A stretch of DNA of 9,264 nt from Clostridia bacterium (GCA_018333845.1 JAGXSK010000194.1:1-9264), one strand, 5' to 3'. Positions 1 to 5,828 are shown, counted from the first letter of the stretch. Notes: a model not told the origin generated them from the letters alone. Numbers and translations: made by a program.

Positions 1-1
1 T

Positions 2-169
2 TTCTGGTGCAGAGGCTATTATGTGAATACAGTTGGCAGAAACAAAAAGGCAATAGAGCAGTATATCCGAAAGCAATTACAAGAGGATATAGCGTCAGAC
101 CAGATGAGTCTAAAAGAGTTTATAGACCCGTTTACGGGTGAGCCAGTAGAAAAGAACAAAAAGAAATAA
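2..169 (+). CDS. tnpA: IS200/IS605-family transposase TnpA, C-terminal fragment (cut by window edge)
   Basis: This is the last 55 codons of a HUH/Y1 single-strand transposase, which cuts and joins the element's ends through a tyrosine-DNA bond. The fragment begins FWCRGYYVNTVGRN, matching the family's conserved W-x-R-G-Y-x-V-x-T-V-G block. It is followed by the catalytic helix AIEQYIRKQ, where the Tyr at 62-64 is the expected nucleophile and the Gln at 74-76 the usual metal-site helper. The protein ends in a short lysine-rich tail before TAA. The upstream part, with the HUH metal-binding motif, lies outside the window, so I cannot say whether the gene is intact. Family assignment is from motif recognition and is firm. 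Confidence 0.85.
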   Translation, partial: FWCRGYYVNTVGRNKKAIEQYIRKQLQEDIASDQMSLKEFIDPFTGEPVEKNKKK

Positions 170-259
170 CCCCTTTAGGGGTAGTTTGAGAAGATGCGCG
201 GTTGGCGAAACATTCAACGAGCCTTGAGGCTCAGCCTAGCATCAAGCCCTTATAGGGCT
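169..259 (+). other. Hairpin-rich non-coding segment between tnpA stop and IS terminal hairpin
   Basis: Three perfect short inverted repeats sit in a row: ACCCCT/AGGGGT at 169-182 (overlapping the tnpA stop), GAGCCT/AGGCTC at 219-232, and AGCCCT/AGGGCT at 245-259. A weaker GTTG/CAAC pairing (201-204 with 215-218) lies between the first two. The first could act as a transcription terminator, but no T-run follows it. The cluster looks more like a structured RNA or single-stranded DNA scaffold than coding sequence. Some members of this superfamily make guide-like RNAs from the right end, but those accompany TnpB or IscB, which is not present here. Function is unknown. Confidence 0.45.
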
Positions 260-265
260 AGAGCA

Positions 266-288
266 AACCACCCGCTGAGCGGGTGGTT
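266..288 (+). repeat. Terminal hairpin of the IS200/IS605 right end
   Basis: AACCACCCGC (266-275) and GCGGGTGGTT (279-288) are perfect reverse complements around a 3-nt TGA loop. A strong imperfection-free hairpin close to the boundary is the expected TnpA binding structure of this family. An alternative role as a rho-independent terminator is less likely because ATGATTATGG follows rather than a T-run. Confidence 0.65.
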
Positions 289-481
289 ATGATTATGGTG
301 TTAAAAAATATTCTCAAAGTTCTTATTTACATAATAAAATACCAGAAATTCCATGAATTCCTCCTGGAAAGATGGTTGTTTATAATCAGCTTTTCAGTTA
401 AAATACACTATAGTAATATTTTCAAGTATTAAAATATTCATAATATATCTTTTTTTATACAAACGCTTGGGGGTGGAAATA
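289..481. other. AT-rich upstream region of the methylenetetrahydrofolate reductase gene
   Basis: This stretch joins the IS end to the next gene and must hold that gene's promoter unless it reads through from the IS. TATAAT occurs at 381-386 and TATAGT at 409-414, but neither has a convincing -35 at 16-18 nt, so I do not call a promoter. The ribosome site GGGGGTGG (469-476) lies just before the ATG at 482. The direct repeat AATTCC-ATG-AATTCC is visible near 348-361. A minus-strand micro-ORF is listed separately. Confidence 0.4.
301..354 (-). CDS. Possible 17-residue minus-strand micro-ORF with strong ribosome site
   Basis: On the minus strand a perfect AGGAGG (365-360) is followed by a 5-nt spacer and ATG at 354-352, then MEFLVFYYVNKNFENIF and a TAA at 303-301. 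The spacing is ideal for translation. The peptide has no recognisable family, and its stop lies about 13 nt from the IS terminal hairpin. It could therefore be the start of a gene cut by the insertion, a genuine small protein, or chance. I see no confident promoter for it. Treat it as a candidate only. Confidence 0.2.
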   Translation of the reverse strand: MEFLVFYYVNKNFENIF

Positions 482-2032
482 ATGGAGAACCGTTTTAAAG
501 ATTCACTATTGGACAAGAATACCATGTCAATCACATGGGAAGTGGTGCCAGGTAGAGGGGCTAGAGAAAAAGCCCAAGAAGTTGCCATGGAGGCTGCTGA
601 AATAGCTGCAAAAAGCGGAAAAATTCATGCAATTACAATTACTGATAATCCAGGTGGTAATCCTGCAATTTTAGCAGATACCCTTGGAATGGAAATGCTG
701 AATTTAGGCATTGAGCCTCTTGTGCATTTCACGTGTAAAGACAAGAACCGTAACCAATTGGAAAGTCAGCTTTACTCTATGGATAGAGCAGGGGTTCGTA
801 ATCTTTTGGTTATGACCGGTGACTATCCAGTTTCAGGTTATCAGGGAAGACCAAAGCCAGTTTTTGACTTGGATCCAATTCACGTATGTGGGTTAATCAG
901 GGATATGAACAATGGTCTTGAGGTTCAGGGCTTAAAGGGCATTATACAACACGCAAAAAGTGACTTTTTCCCTGGAGTTGCTGTTTCACCTTTTAAAGCC
1001 AATGAAGCTGAACTTATGGCCCAGTATTTCAAGTTAAAAAAGAAAATAGCTGGTGGAGCTCAATTTGTTGTTACTAACCTTGGCTATGATGCTAGAAAGT
1101 TTCATGAAATTATTCAGTTTATAAGATTAAGCAGCTTAAACGTACCTATAGTTGGAAACCTATATATTCTACCTTATGGTGCTGCCAAGATAATGAACGA
1201 GAACAAACTGCCAGGATGTGTTGTAACTGATAAACTGCTAGCGCAATTAAATGAAGAAAAAAATGCAGCAGATAAGGGTCTTGAGGCAAGGATGTTACGT
1301 GCTGCCAAGATGTATGCATTCATGAAAGGTATGGGCTTTGATGGAGTTCATATTGGCGGACACGGAATTAAATTTGAACAGGTAGAGTATATTTTAGATA
1401 AAGGTGAGGAATTAAGTGCCAATTGGATGGACTATATTCATGAATTTGATTTCCCAATGCCTGATGGTTTTTACTTGTATGAAAAGGATCCCAAAACAGG
1501 TTTAAATACTGAAAATCTAGCAAATACAAAAGGCCGACCCCTTGATGCTCCAGTAGGTGGAGTTTATAGAGTGTCCAGAGTTGTCCACAATTTAATGTTT
1601 GAACCAGGAAAAAATTTCTTTGGGCTTATGCGTGGAATTTCAAAATCTGTAGAGGGTTCATCCATGGAGAAGGTTTATCATGGACTTGAACACTTGGCAA
1701 AGGTTATAATGTATGATTGTAAAGACTGTGGTGACTGTGCATTATCAGATCTGGCATATGTGTGCCCCATGTCACAGTGTCCTAAAAACCAACGTAATGG
1801 AGCTTGTGGCGGCAGTTACTATGGTTGGTGTGAAGTTCATCCTAATAAAAGAAAATGTATTTATGTAAAGGCCTACTCAAGGCTAAAAAATTATGGTGAG
1901 GAAAAACAGCTAGACTCTTATCACGTTGCCCCCTGTAACTGGGACCTATACCAAACATCTTCATGGATAAACTTCTATTTAGGAAAAGACCATTCAGCAG
2001 AGCGTCTTGGAATAAAAAAGCCTGAAAAGTAG
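482..2032 (+). CDS. Methylenetetrahydrofolate reductase with C-terminal cysteine-rich domain (MetF-MetV fusion)
   Basis: This 516-residue cytosolic flavoenzyme is expected to interconvert 5,10-methylene- and 5-methyl-tetrahydrofolate, supplying methyl groups for methionine synthesis or the Wood-Ljungdahl pathway. Residues 14 to about 320 form the MetF-type TIM barrel. The motif WEVVPGRG holds Glu20 (the catalytic glutamate position), and MTGDYP holds Asp114 (the flavin-side aspartate). VTNLGYD carries Asn199 where the E. coli enzyme has a substrate-binding Gln. Residues 410-465 form the cysteine-rich C-terminal domain, with Cys413, 416, 419, 428, 433, 442, 450 and 459, suitable for Zn or Fe-S. 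In acetogens this domain is often a separate protein, MetV, linking MetF to an electron-transfer partner. No such partner is encoded here, so the electron donor is unknown. I chose ATG 482 because GGGGGTGG lies just upstream. The in-frame TTG at 467 overlaps that ribosome site. Confidence 0.88.
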   Translation: MENRFKDSLLDKNTMSITWEVVPGRGAREKAQEVAMEAAEIAAKSGKIHAITITDNPGGNPAILADTLGMEMLNLGIEPLVHFTCKDKNRNQLESQLYSMDRAGVRNLLVMTGDYPVSGYQGRPKPVFDLDPIHVCGLIRDMNNGLEVQGLKGIIQHAKSDFFPGVAVSPFKANEAELMAQYFKLKKKIAGGAQFVVTNLGYDARKFHEIIQFIRLSSLNVPIVGNLYILPYGAAKIMNENKLPGCVVTDKLLAQLNEEKNAADKGLEARMLRAAKMYAFMKGMGFDGVHIGGHGIKFEQVEYILDKGEELSANWMDYIHEFDFPMPDGFYLYEKDPKTGLNTENLANTKGRPLDAPVGGVYRVSRVVHNLMFEPGKNFFGLMRGISKSVEGSSMEKVYHGLEHLAKVIMYDCKDCGDCALSDLAYVCPMSQCPKNQRNGACGGSYYGWCEVHPNKRKCIYVKAYSRLKNYGEEKQLDSYHVAPCNWDLYQTSSWINFYLGKDHSAERLGIKKPEK

Positions 2033-2063
2033 AATTTATAATACAGTTAAAAGCAAGCACTAA

Positions 2064-2094
2064 AAAACACTAAACTCTAGTGTTTTCTTTTTTT
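2064..2094 (+). terminator. Intrinsic terminator after the methylenetetrahydrofolate reductase gene
   Basis: A perfect 9-bp stem, AAAACACTA (2064-2072) with TAGTGTTTT (2078-2086), encloses a 5-nt loop and is followed by CTTTTTTT (2087-2094). This is a textbook rho-independent terminator 31 nt after the stop codon. It also shows that an in-frame GTG at 2080 cannot be the start of the next gene. Confidence 0.85.
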
Positions 2095-2163
2095 AAAGGC
2101 ATATTCTTGTCCCTTTTGGAATACTTGTTTTATAAATATATTTTTTATAAAAGGGTGATTAAA

Positions 2164-2877
2164 TTGAATGTAAGAAGAAATAAAGAGCTTGAAATAAAAA
2201 TAGTAAACTTAACTGAAGAGCTTATTCAAAATATACTTAAAGCAAGCCTCAAGGATGAAGATGAGAAAACTTTTATATTGGAAGATTCTCAAAATTTAAT
2301 CTTAGAATTGTCTGGGTTGATACATGCCTTAATTCAAAACGAGGAGCATCTAGAATCCATGCTTAATCAGTTAGTATTTCAAAAACTTCCAGGTGATCAT
2401 ATACTAGATAGTTTTGAAGATTTTAAAGAGGTACTTGCAGAGTTAATTCAAAAAGGCGTAAATAAATACCGCTTTAACTTAAATGAATATCATACTCAAG
2501 GAAAAGCGTATGAAGAAAAAATATCAAATAAAATCAAGGGAAAAAATGCCCCAGAAGAACAAGTGTTAAAATGTCAAAAAAGTATTTCCCCTAATAATGC
2601 TTTAGTCCATAATAAACAAGAATCGGATAAGCTTATTATACAAATTAAAAGGATTTTTCCTGGTATAACAGTTAAAAAAGACGTTCATTATAAAGGTGCA
2701 AAATTACAATATTATATACCACAAATGAAAATAGTTCTTGACCTTGAGAGTAAAGAAAATTTTAAAAAAGCAAAAGGTTTAAAAGACTTAATAACAGAAA
2801 AAGAAGGCCTTAGAATAGTAAAGGTTTCGCCAGATTGTTCCCTTTCTAAATTAAAAAAGTTTATAAAAGTTTATTAA
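2164..2877 (+). CDS. Unrecognised protein with a C-terminal degenerate PD-(D/E)xK nuclease-like segment
   Basis: I do not recognise this 237-residue, lysine- and glutamate-rich, probably cytosolic protein. The start is taken as TTG 2164 because AAGGGTGAT (2151-2159) sits at good spacing and the longer reading would begin inside the upstream terminator. Residues 1 to about 110 look helical. A low-complexity polar linker follows (about 111-155). The last 80 residues resemble the core of Vsr/DUF559-type nucleases: a strand with YYIPQMKIVLDLES, a lysine-rich helix, KDLITEKEGLRIVKV, then a final helix. In that alignment the first acidic residue is missing and the second is Asp/Glu in LDLES, so catalytic activity is doubtful. 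This fold assignment is inference from pattern only. The gene is separated from both neighbours by a terminator on the left and a new promoter on the right, so it seems monocistronic. Confidence 0.6.
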   Translation: MNVRRNKELEIKIVNLTEELIQNILKASLKDEDEKTFILEDSQNLILELSGLIHALIQNEEHLESMLNQLVFQKLPGDHILDSFEDFKEVLAELIQKGVNKYRFNLNEYHTQGKAYEEKISNKIKGKNAPEEQVLKCQKSISPNNALVHNKQESDKLIIQIKRIFPGITVKKDVHYKGAKLQYYIPQMKIVLDLESKENFKKAKGLKDLITEKEGLRIVKVSPDCSLSKLKKFIKVY

Positions 2878-2911
2878 ATCATAAAAAATACTAGAGAAAT
2901 TTTAAAGTTTC

Positions 2912-2920
2912 TGTTATAAT
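2912..2920 (+). promoter_or_regulatory. Extended -10 promoter of the T-box operon
   Basis: TGTTATAAT is a perfect extended -10 element (TGn plus TATAAT at 2915-2920). The sequence at the -35 distance, TAGAGA (2892-2897), is poor, which extended -10 promoters tolerate. Transcription would start near 2927, just before the base of T-box stem I. The surrounding 11-mer CTGTTATAATG recurs before the dnaD-like gene. Confidence 0.65.
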
Positions 2921-2940
2921 GATTAAAATATTAATAGAGA

Positions 2941-3168
2941 AACTGCAATGAACAGGAAGAAGTAAGCAGAAAATCTTTTTGCAGAGAGCTGGAAAAGGGT
3001 GCAAGCCAGTAAAGATGCTGCTGAATGCCGCCTGTGAGCATTAGAACTGAATTTTAGTAAGTTCTTAACGTTTTTTCGCGTTAAAGAAAAAAAGTGGGTA
3101 AAATAAGATTACCTATTAGGGTGGTACCACGGGCTATCTCTCGTCCCTTGACGATAGATAGTCTTTTT
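2941..3168 (+). ncRNA. T-box leader (tRNA-sensing riboswitch), specifier read as GCC, alanine
   Basis: The leader binds a tRNA and reads its charging state: uncharged tRNA stabilises an antiterminator and lets transcription continue. Stem I is bounded by AATG (2947-2950) and CATT (3039-3042). ACAGG/CCTGT (2952-2956 with 3031-3035) and GCAG/CTGC (2966-2969 with 3018-3021) flank the specifier loop. Its 3' side, TGAATGCCG (3022-3030), aligns base for base in length with the B. subtilis glyQS loop as I recall it, placing the specifier at GCC (3027-3029) followed by a purine. The distal loop has GGGTGCAAGCC. The T-box sequence AGGGTGGTACCACGG is at 3118-3132. Its TGGT (3122-3125) predicts pairing with a tRNA whose discriminator is A, as in tRNA-Ala, and argues against the out-of-register TGC (Cys) reading, since bacterial tRNA-Cys has U there. 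T-box identity is firm. The amino acid is well supported but inferred. Confidence 0.9.
3134..3168 (+). terminator. Regulated terminator of the T-box leader
   Basis: CTATCTCTCGTC (3134-3145) pairs with GACGATAGATAG (3150-3161) with one C-T mismatch and a CCTT loop, followed by five T residues (3164-3168). It lies immediately 3' of the T-box sequence, which ends at 3132, so the antiterminator and this terminator are expected to be alternatives. The ribosome site of the next gene begins about 10 nt later. Confidence 0.88.
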
Positions 3169-3194
3169 ATATTTTGAAAGGAGATGATGTTAAA

Positions 3195-3680
3195 ATGCGT
3201 TATAAAATATTGGAGATTTTAGAAAAAAATGGTCGTCTGGATTATAAGCAAATAGCAGCCATGCTAGGTCTTGATGAAAATGATGTTAGAAATGAAATAC
3301 TTGCCATGGAAGAAGAAGGCATAATCCTCCAATATGGAGCTTTAATTAACTGGGATAAAGCTGGGAAAAACGATTTAGTTACTGCTCTTATTGATGTAAG
3401 GGTTACACCTCAAAGAGATGTAGGATTCGATGAACTAGCTGCAAAGATATACAAATATCCTGAGGTTAAATCAGTATTTTTAATGTCCGGCACTTATGAT
3501 TTTTCGGTGCAGACTGTTGGTAAAAGCTTAAAAGAAGTTGCAGAGTTTGTTCATAAAAAACTTGCCATAATAGAAGGGGTTCAAAGTACTACTACCCATT
3601 TTGTATTGAAAAAATATAAAGTTGCAGATGTAATTTTAGAAGATGATGAAAAGGATAGACGGCAGGTGATTATTCCATGA
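3195..3680 (+). CDS. Lrp/AsnC-family transcriptional regulator
   Basis: This 161-residue cytosolic DNA-binding protein is of normal length for the Lrp/AsnC family, whose members sense amino acids and often control their own promoter and neighbouring genes. Residues about 1-50 form the winged helix, with the helix-turn-helix around KQIAAMLGLDENDVRNEILAM. Residues about 62-138 form the RAM effector and oligomerisation domain, including SGTYDFSVQTVG (98-109), the usual ligand-pocket block. A short acidic/basic tail follows. ATG 3195 is preferred because AAGGAGATGAT lies upstream; an in-frame TTG at 3174 would overlap that site. The stop overlaps the aminotransferase start (ATGA), implying translational coupling and joint control by the T-box. 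Such regulator-aminotransferase pairs usually concern the same amino acid, here possibly alanine; the effector is not proven by sequence. Confidence 0.88.
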   Translation: MRYKILEILEKNGRLDYKQIAAMLGLDENDVRNEILAMEEEGIILQYGALINWDKAGKNDLVTALIDVRVTPQRDVGFDELAAKIYKYPEVKSVFLMSGTYDFSVQTVGKSLKEVAEFVHKKLAIIEGVQSTTTHFVLKKYKVADVILEDDEKDRRQVIIP

Positions 3681-4861
3681 GTGACAGCAGTAGATTTTTA
3701 TGCCAACGAGTAAAGGACATACCACCATCTGGAATTAGAAAATTCTTTGACCTGGTAGCCGGAACTCCTGGGGTAATATCTTTAGGCGTAGGTGAACCAG
3801 ATTTTGTAACACCCTGGCATGTAAGAGAAGCATGTAACCACTCCCTTTCCCAGGGATACACCATGTATACTTCCAATAAGGGTTTACCTGAATTGCGAAA
3901 CGAACTAAGAAAATTTATAAACAAAGAATATTCTCTGGATTATTGTCCGGAAAATCAAATTTTGATAACAGTTGGTGCTAGTGAAGGGGTAGACCTGGCT
4001 GTAAGGGCTATAACTAATCCTGGGGATGAAATATTAGTATGTGAACCTTCTTACGTTTCTTACAAACCATGTGTAACCCTTGCCGGAGGCACACCTGTAC
4101 CCATCCAAACTGAAGAAAAATATGCCTTTAAATTACAGCCCCATCAACTAAGGGGAGCCATTACACCGAGAACAAAGGCAATTATATTTTGTTATCCTAA
4201 CAATCCTACTGGTGGGATTATGGATAAACAAGACTTGGAAGCTATTACAGACATAATCATTGAAAATGATTTACTTGTTATAAGCGATGAGATTTATAGC
4301 AAGCTTACTTATGGTAAACTACATGTCTCCATTGCAACCCTTCCAGGGATGAAGGAAAGAACAATTGTCTTAAATGGCTTTTCCAAAGCCCAGGCCATGA
4401 CAGGATGGAGAATTGGCTATGCTTTTGGTCCTGAACCTTTAATAGGAGCCATGGTAAAAATACACCAGTATACCATGCTATGTGCCCCAATAATGGGCCA
4501 AAAAGCAGCAATTGAATCTCTAAAAAATGGGAAGGAACATATTAATCAAATGTATCATGAATATGATAAAAGAAGGCGCTTAGTTTATAATTCCTTTAAG
4601 GATATGGGCTTGGATACTTTTGAGCCAGAAGGGGCCTTTTATATCTTTCCCAATATCACTAAAACTGGCTTAACCTCTGAAGAATTTGCAGAAAAATTGC
4701 TGGGTGAGGAGCAAGTAGCTGTTGTTCCTGGCACTGCATTTGGTCTTGGTGGAGAAGGGCATATACGCTGTTCGTATGCTTCTTCTGTAGCTAATCTTGT
4801 TGAAGCCATGAAGCGAATTGAAAGGTTTGTTCAAAAAAGAATTAATGGAGATAGTATTTAG
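3677..4861 (+). CDS. Class I (fold type I) pyridoxal-phosphate aminotransferase
   Basis: This 394-residue cytosolic enzyme should move an amino group between an amino acid and a 2-oxo acid using pyridoxal phosphate. It has the family's full set of landmarks: SLGVGEPDF near the N-terminus (35-43), the PNNPTG loop (174-179), SDEIY with Asp204 for the cofactor nitrogen, the Schiff-base Lys237 in GFSKAQAMTGWRIGY, and Arg364 in GHIRCSYASS for the substrate carboxylate. Length is normal and no key residue is missing. It resembles the AspC/PatA-type branch, which covers aspartate, alanine, aromatic and other substrates, so substrate cannot be set by motif alone. The alanine-type T-box upstream favours an alanine-forming role, but that is inference. 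It overlaps the Lrp-like gene by 4 nt and ends just before a long hairpin. Confidence 0.9.
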   Translation: MSDSSRFLCQRVKDIPPSGIRKFFDLVAGTPGVISLGVGEPDFVTPWHVREACNHSLSQGYTMYTSNKGLPELRNELRKFINKEYSLDYCPENQILITVGASEGVDLAVRAITNPGDEILVCEPSYVSYKPCVTLAGGTPVPIQTEEKYAFKLQPHQLRGAITPRTKAIIFCYPNNPTGGIMDKQDLEAITDIIIENDLLVISDEIYSKLTYGKLHVSIATLPGMKERTIVLNGFSKAQAMTGWRIGYAFGPEPLIGAMVKIHQYTMLCAPIMGQKAAIESLKNGKEHINQMYHEYDKRRRLVYNSFKDMGLDTFEPEGAFYIFPNITKTGLTSEEFAEKLLGEEQVAVVPGTAFGLGGEGHIRCSYASSVANLVEAMKRIERFVQKRINGDSI

Positions 4862-4863
4862 GC

Positions 4864-4898
4864 AGAATAAGCGAAGAAGAAAATTCTTCGCTTATTCT
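4864..4898. terminator. Bidirectional hairpin between convergent genes
   Basis: A perfect 15-bp stem, AGAATAAGCGAAGAA (4864-4878) with its complement (4884-4898), closes a GAAAA loop. It starts 3 nt after the aminotransferase stop and lies 6 nt from the stop of the minus-strand gene, so it can end transcription from both sides. Neither side has a strong T-run, so efficiency is uncertain. Confidence 0.75.
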
Positions 4899-4903
4899 TA
4901 TAT

Positions 4904-5734
4904 CTATTCTATGTAAACAGATTTCACTAAAACATTAATACTTAATACATTTATGGCTGTCATATATTCCACGTCAGCTGAAATAATGCCCTGTATTTTT
5001 TTAATGGCCATGGGAATACTATACACTCCATATTTGACTAGCAATTCAATTCCAATGATTATTCCTTCTGCACGGGTTTCTATGTCAATTTTAGTTAACC
5101 TGACATAAAAACCAGATTTTTTAACAGAATATTTTATTATATCTTTAAGTGCAGGATCTTTTATATAAAACTTTCCCAAGTAATTAAATGTAGGCCTTAC
5201 TACAGTTTGTTCTAAATGAATGGGCTTTGATAAAACATTGTCTTTCAAACTATTACTAAACAATACCTTGAAGGGTTGTATCATTAATCCAGAAAATCTA
5301 GGTTTAACTGCTAATGTTGGAGCTGGTACAACATGGGTTCCATGTTTTTTTCTCCTATTATAAGCTTGCTCAATTTCTTTTTCTGTTGCAATATCTCTTA
5401 TATACACAATTGTCTCAGGTGCTGGCAAATTTAATCTTATTGCTATTCTATAAACCATTTCATTAGACGTTCCAAGAATTAAGATTTTTTTTGCTTTTTC
5501 CTTACAAATTATACTTTTAACATCATCTGCGTGCTCTTGTGAACTAAACAAGGCAGTCTTAATAGCGCCAACCTTTGTAGGCTGTTTCTTTGCAGAGATG
5601 CCGGCCAAAATTTGAGAACCTTTAATTGCCAGACCATCATCAATTATGATATCTATATTATATTCATGAGCTACTAATAAGGCCCTATGACTTTTTCCGC
5701 TTCCACTTGGACCCACTAAAGCTATTACTTCCAT
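4904..5734 (-). CDS. P-loop NTPase fused to an Asp23/Gls24-like domain
   Basis: This 276-residue protein has no signal peptide or membrane segment. It begins almost at once with a Walker A motif, GPSGSGKS (8-15), followed by IDIIIDDG (27-34), which could supply the acidic Walker B-like pair. A conserved-looking middle (about 83-150) includes KKILILGTSNEMV and HVVPAPTLAVKPRFSG. Residues about 178-276 match the Asp23/Gls24 pattern: LGKFYIKDPALKDII, a YGVYSIPMAIKKIQ block, then DVEYMTAINVLSINVLV. Asp23 proteins are linked to envelope stress in Firmicutes; what an attached nucleotide-binding domain does is unknown to me. ATG 5734 is preferred over ATG 5749 because GGGTGAT is well placed before it, whereas GAGG is only 2 nt from the earlier ATG. 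It is divergent from trkA with overlapping promoters. Confidence 0.75.
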   Translation of the reverse strand: MEVIALVGPSGSGKSHRALLVAHEYNIDIIIDDGLAIKGSQILAGISAKKQPTKVGAIKTALFSSQEHADDVKSIICKEKAKKILILGTSNEMVYRIAIRLNLPAPETIVYIRDIATEKEIEQAYNRRKKHGTHVVPAPTLAVKPRFSGLMIQPFKVLFSNSLKDNVLSKPIHLEQTVVRPTFNYLGKFYIKDPALKDIIKYSVKKSGFYVRLTKIDIETRAEGIIIGIELLVKYGVYSIPMAIKKIQGIISADVEYMTAINVLSINVLVKSVYIE

Positions 5735-5779
5735 AATATTATCACCCATTTCCTCAATTTCCTGCCCTTGAACCTACTA

Positions 5780-5808
5780 TTGCGAACAAGATTTATATCT
5801 ATTATAAT
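5780..5808 (+). promoter_or_regulatory. Predicted promoter of trkA
   Basis: TTGCGA (5780-5785) and TATAAT (5803-5808) are separated by 17 nt, a near-consensus vegetative promoter. Transcription would start about 55 nt before the trkA ATG. Its -10 shares bases 5803-5806 with the -10 of the opposing promoter. Confidence 0.65.
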
Positions 5809-5828
5809 ACAAACAGTTGGAAATACAA
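5801..5828 (-). promoter_or_regulatory. Predicted promoter of the P-loop/Asp23 gene
   Basis: Read on the minus strand, TTGTAT (5828-5823) and TATAAT (5806-5801) are spaced by 16 nt. The start point would be near 5794, giving a leader of about 60 nt before ATG 5734. The shared ATTATAAT block means the two divergent promoters probably cannot be bound by polymerase at the same time. Confidence 0.55.

Larger units (their letters stand above)
1..288 (+). mobile_element. IS200/IS605-family insertion sequence, right end only
   Basis: The window opens inside an IS200/IS605-type element. It holds the 3' end of the Y1 transposase gene, about 95 nt of hairpin-rich non-coding sequence, and a perfect terminal hairpin at 266-288. 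Elements of this family have no inverted terminal repeats and make no target duplication. Their ends are sub-terminal hairpins that TnpA recognises on single-stranded DNA. The exact right boundary, probably a few bases beyond 288, cannot be fixed without the left end or an empty site. No TnpB gene lies between tnpA and the right end, so this looks like a single-gene IS200-type element. Confidence 0.8.

Noticed and set aside
467..481. In-frame TTG start five codons upstream of the methylenetetrahydrofolate reductase ATG
   Set aside because: It overlaps the GGGGGTGG ribosome site that serves ATG 482 and has no ribosome site of its own.
394..588. Minus-strand 64-codon reading frame opposite the reductase start, and similar antisense frames inside other genes
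   Set aside because: They lie antisense to well-supported genes, lack convincing ribosome sites, and show no recognisable protein family.
2080..2163. GTG start giving a hydrophobic N-terminal extension to the orphan gene, resembling a membrane anchor
   Set aside because: The GTG lies inside the stem of a strong terminator and lacks a ribosome site, whereas TTG 2164 has AAGGGTGAT at good spacing.
3026..3028. TGC (cysteine) as the T-box specifier
   Set aside because: It is one base out of register with the specifier-loop geometry and would be followed by C rather than a purine. The TGGT bulge does not fit the U discriminator of bacterial tRNA-Cys.
3174..3194. In-frame TTG start for the Lrp-like gene
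   Set aside because: It would place the AAGGAGATGAT ribosome site inside the coding region. ATG 3195 fits the family's N-terminus.
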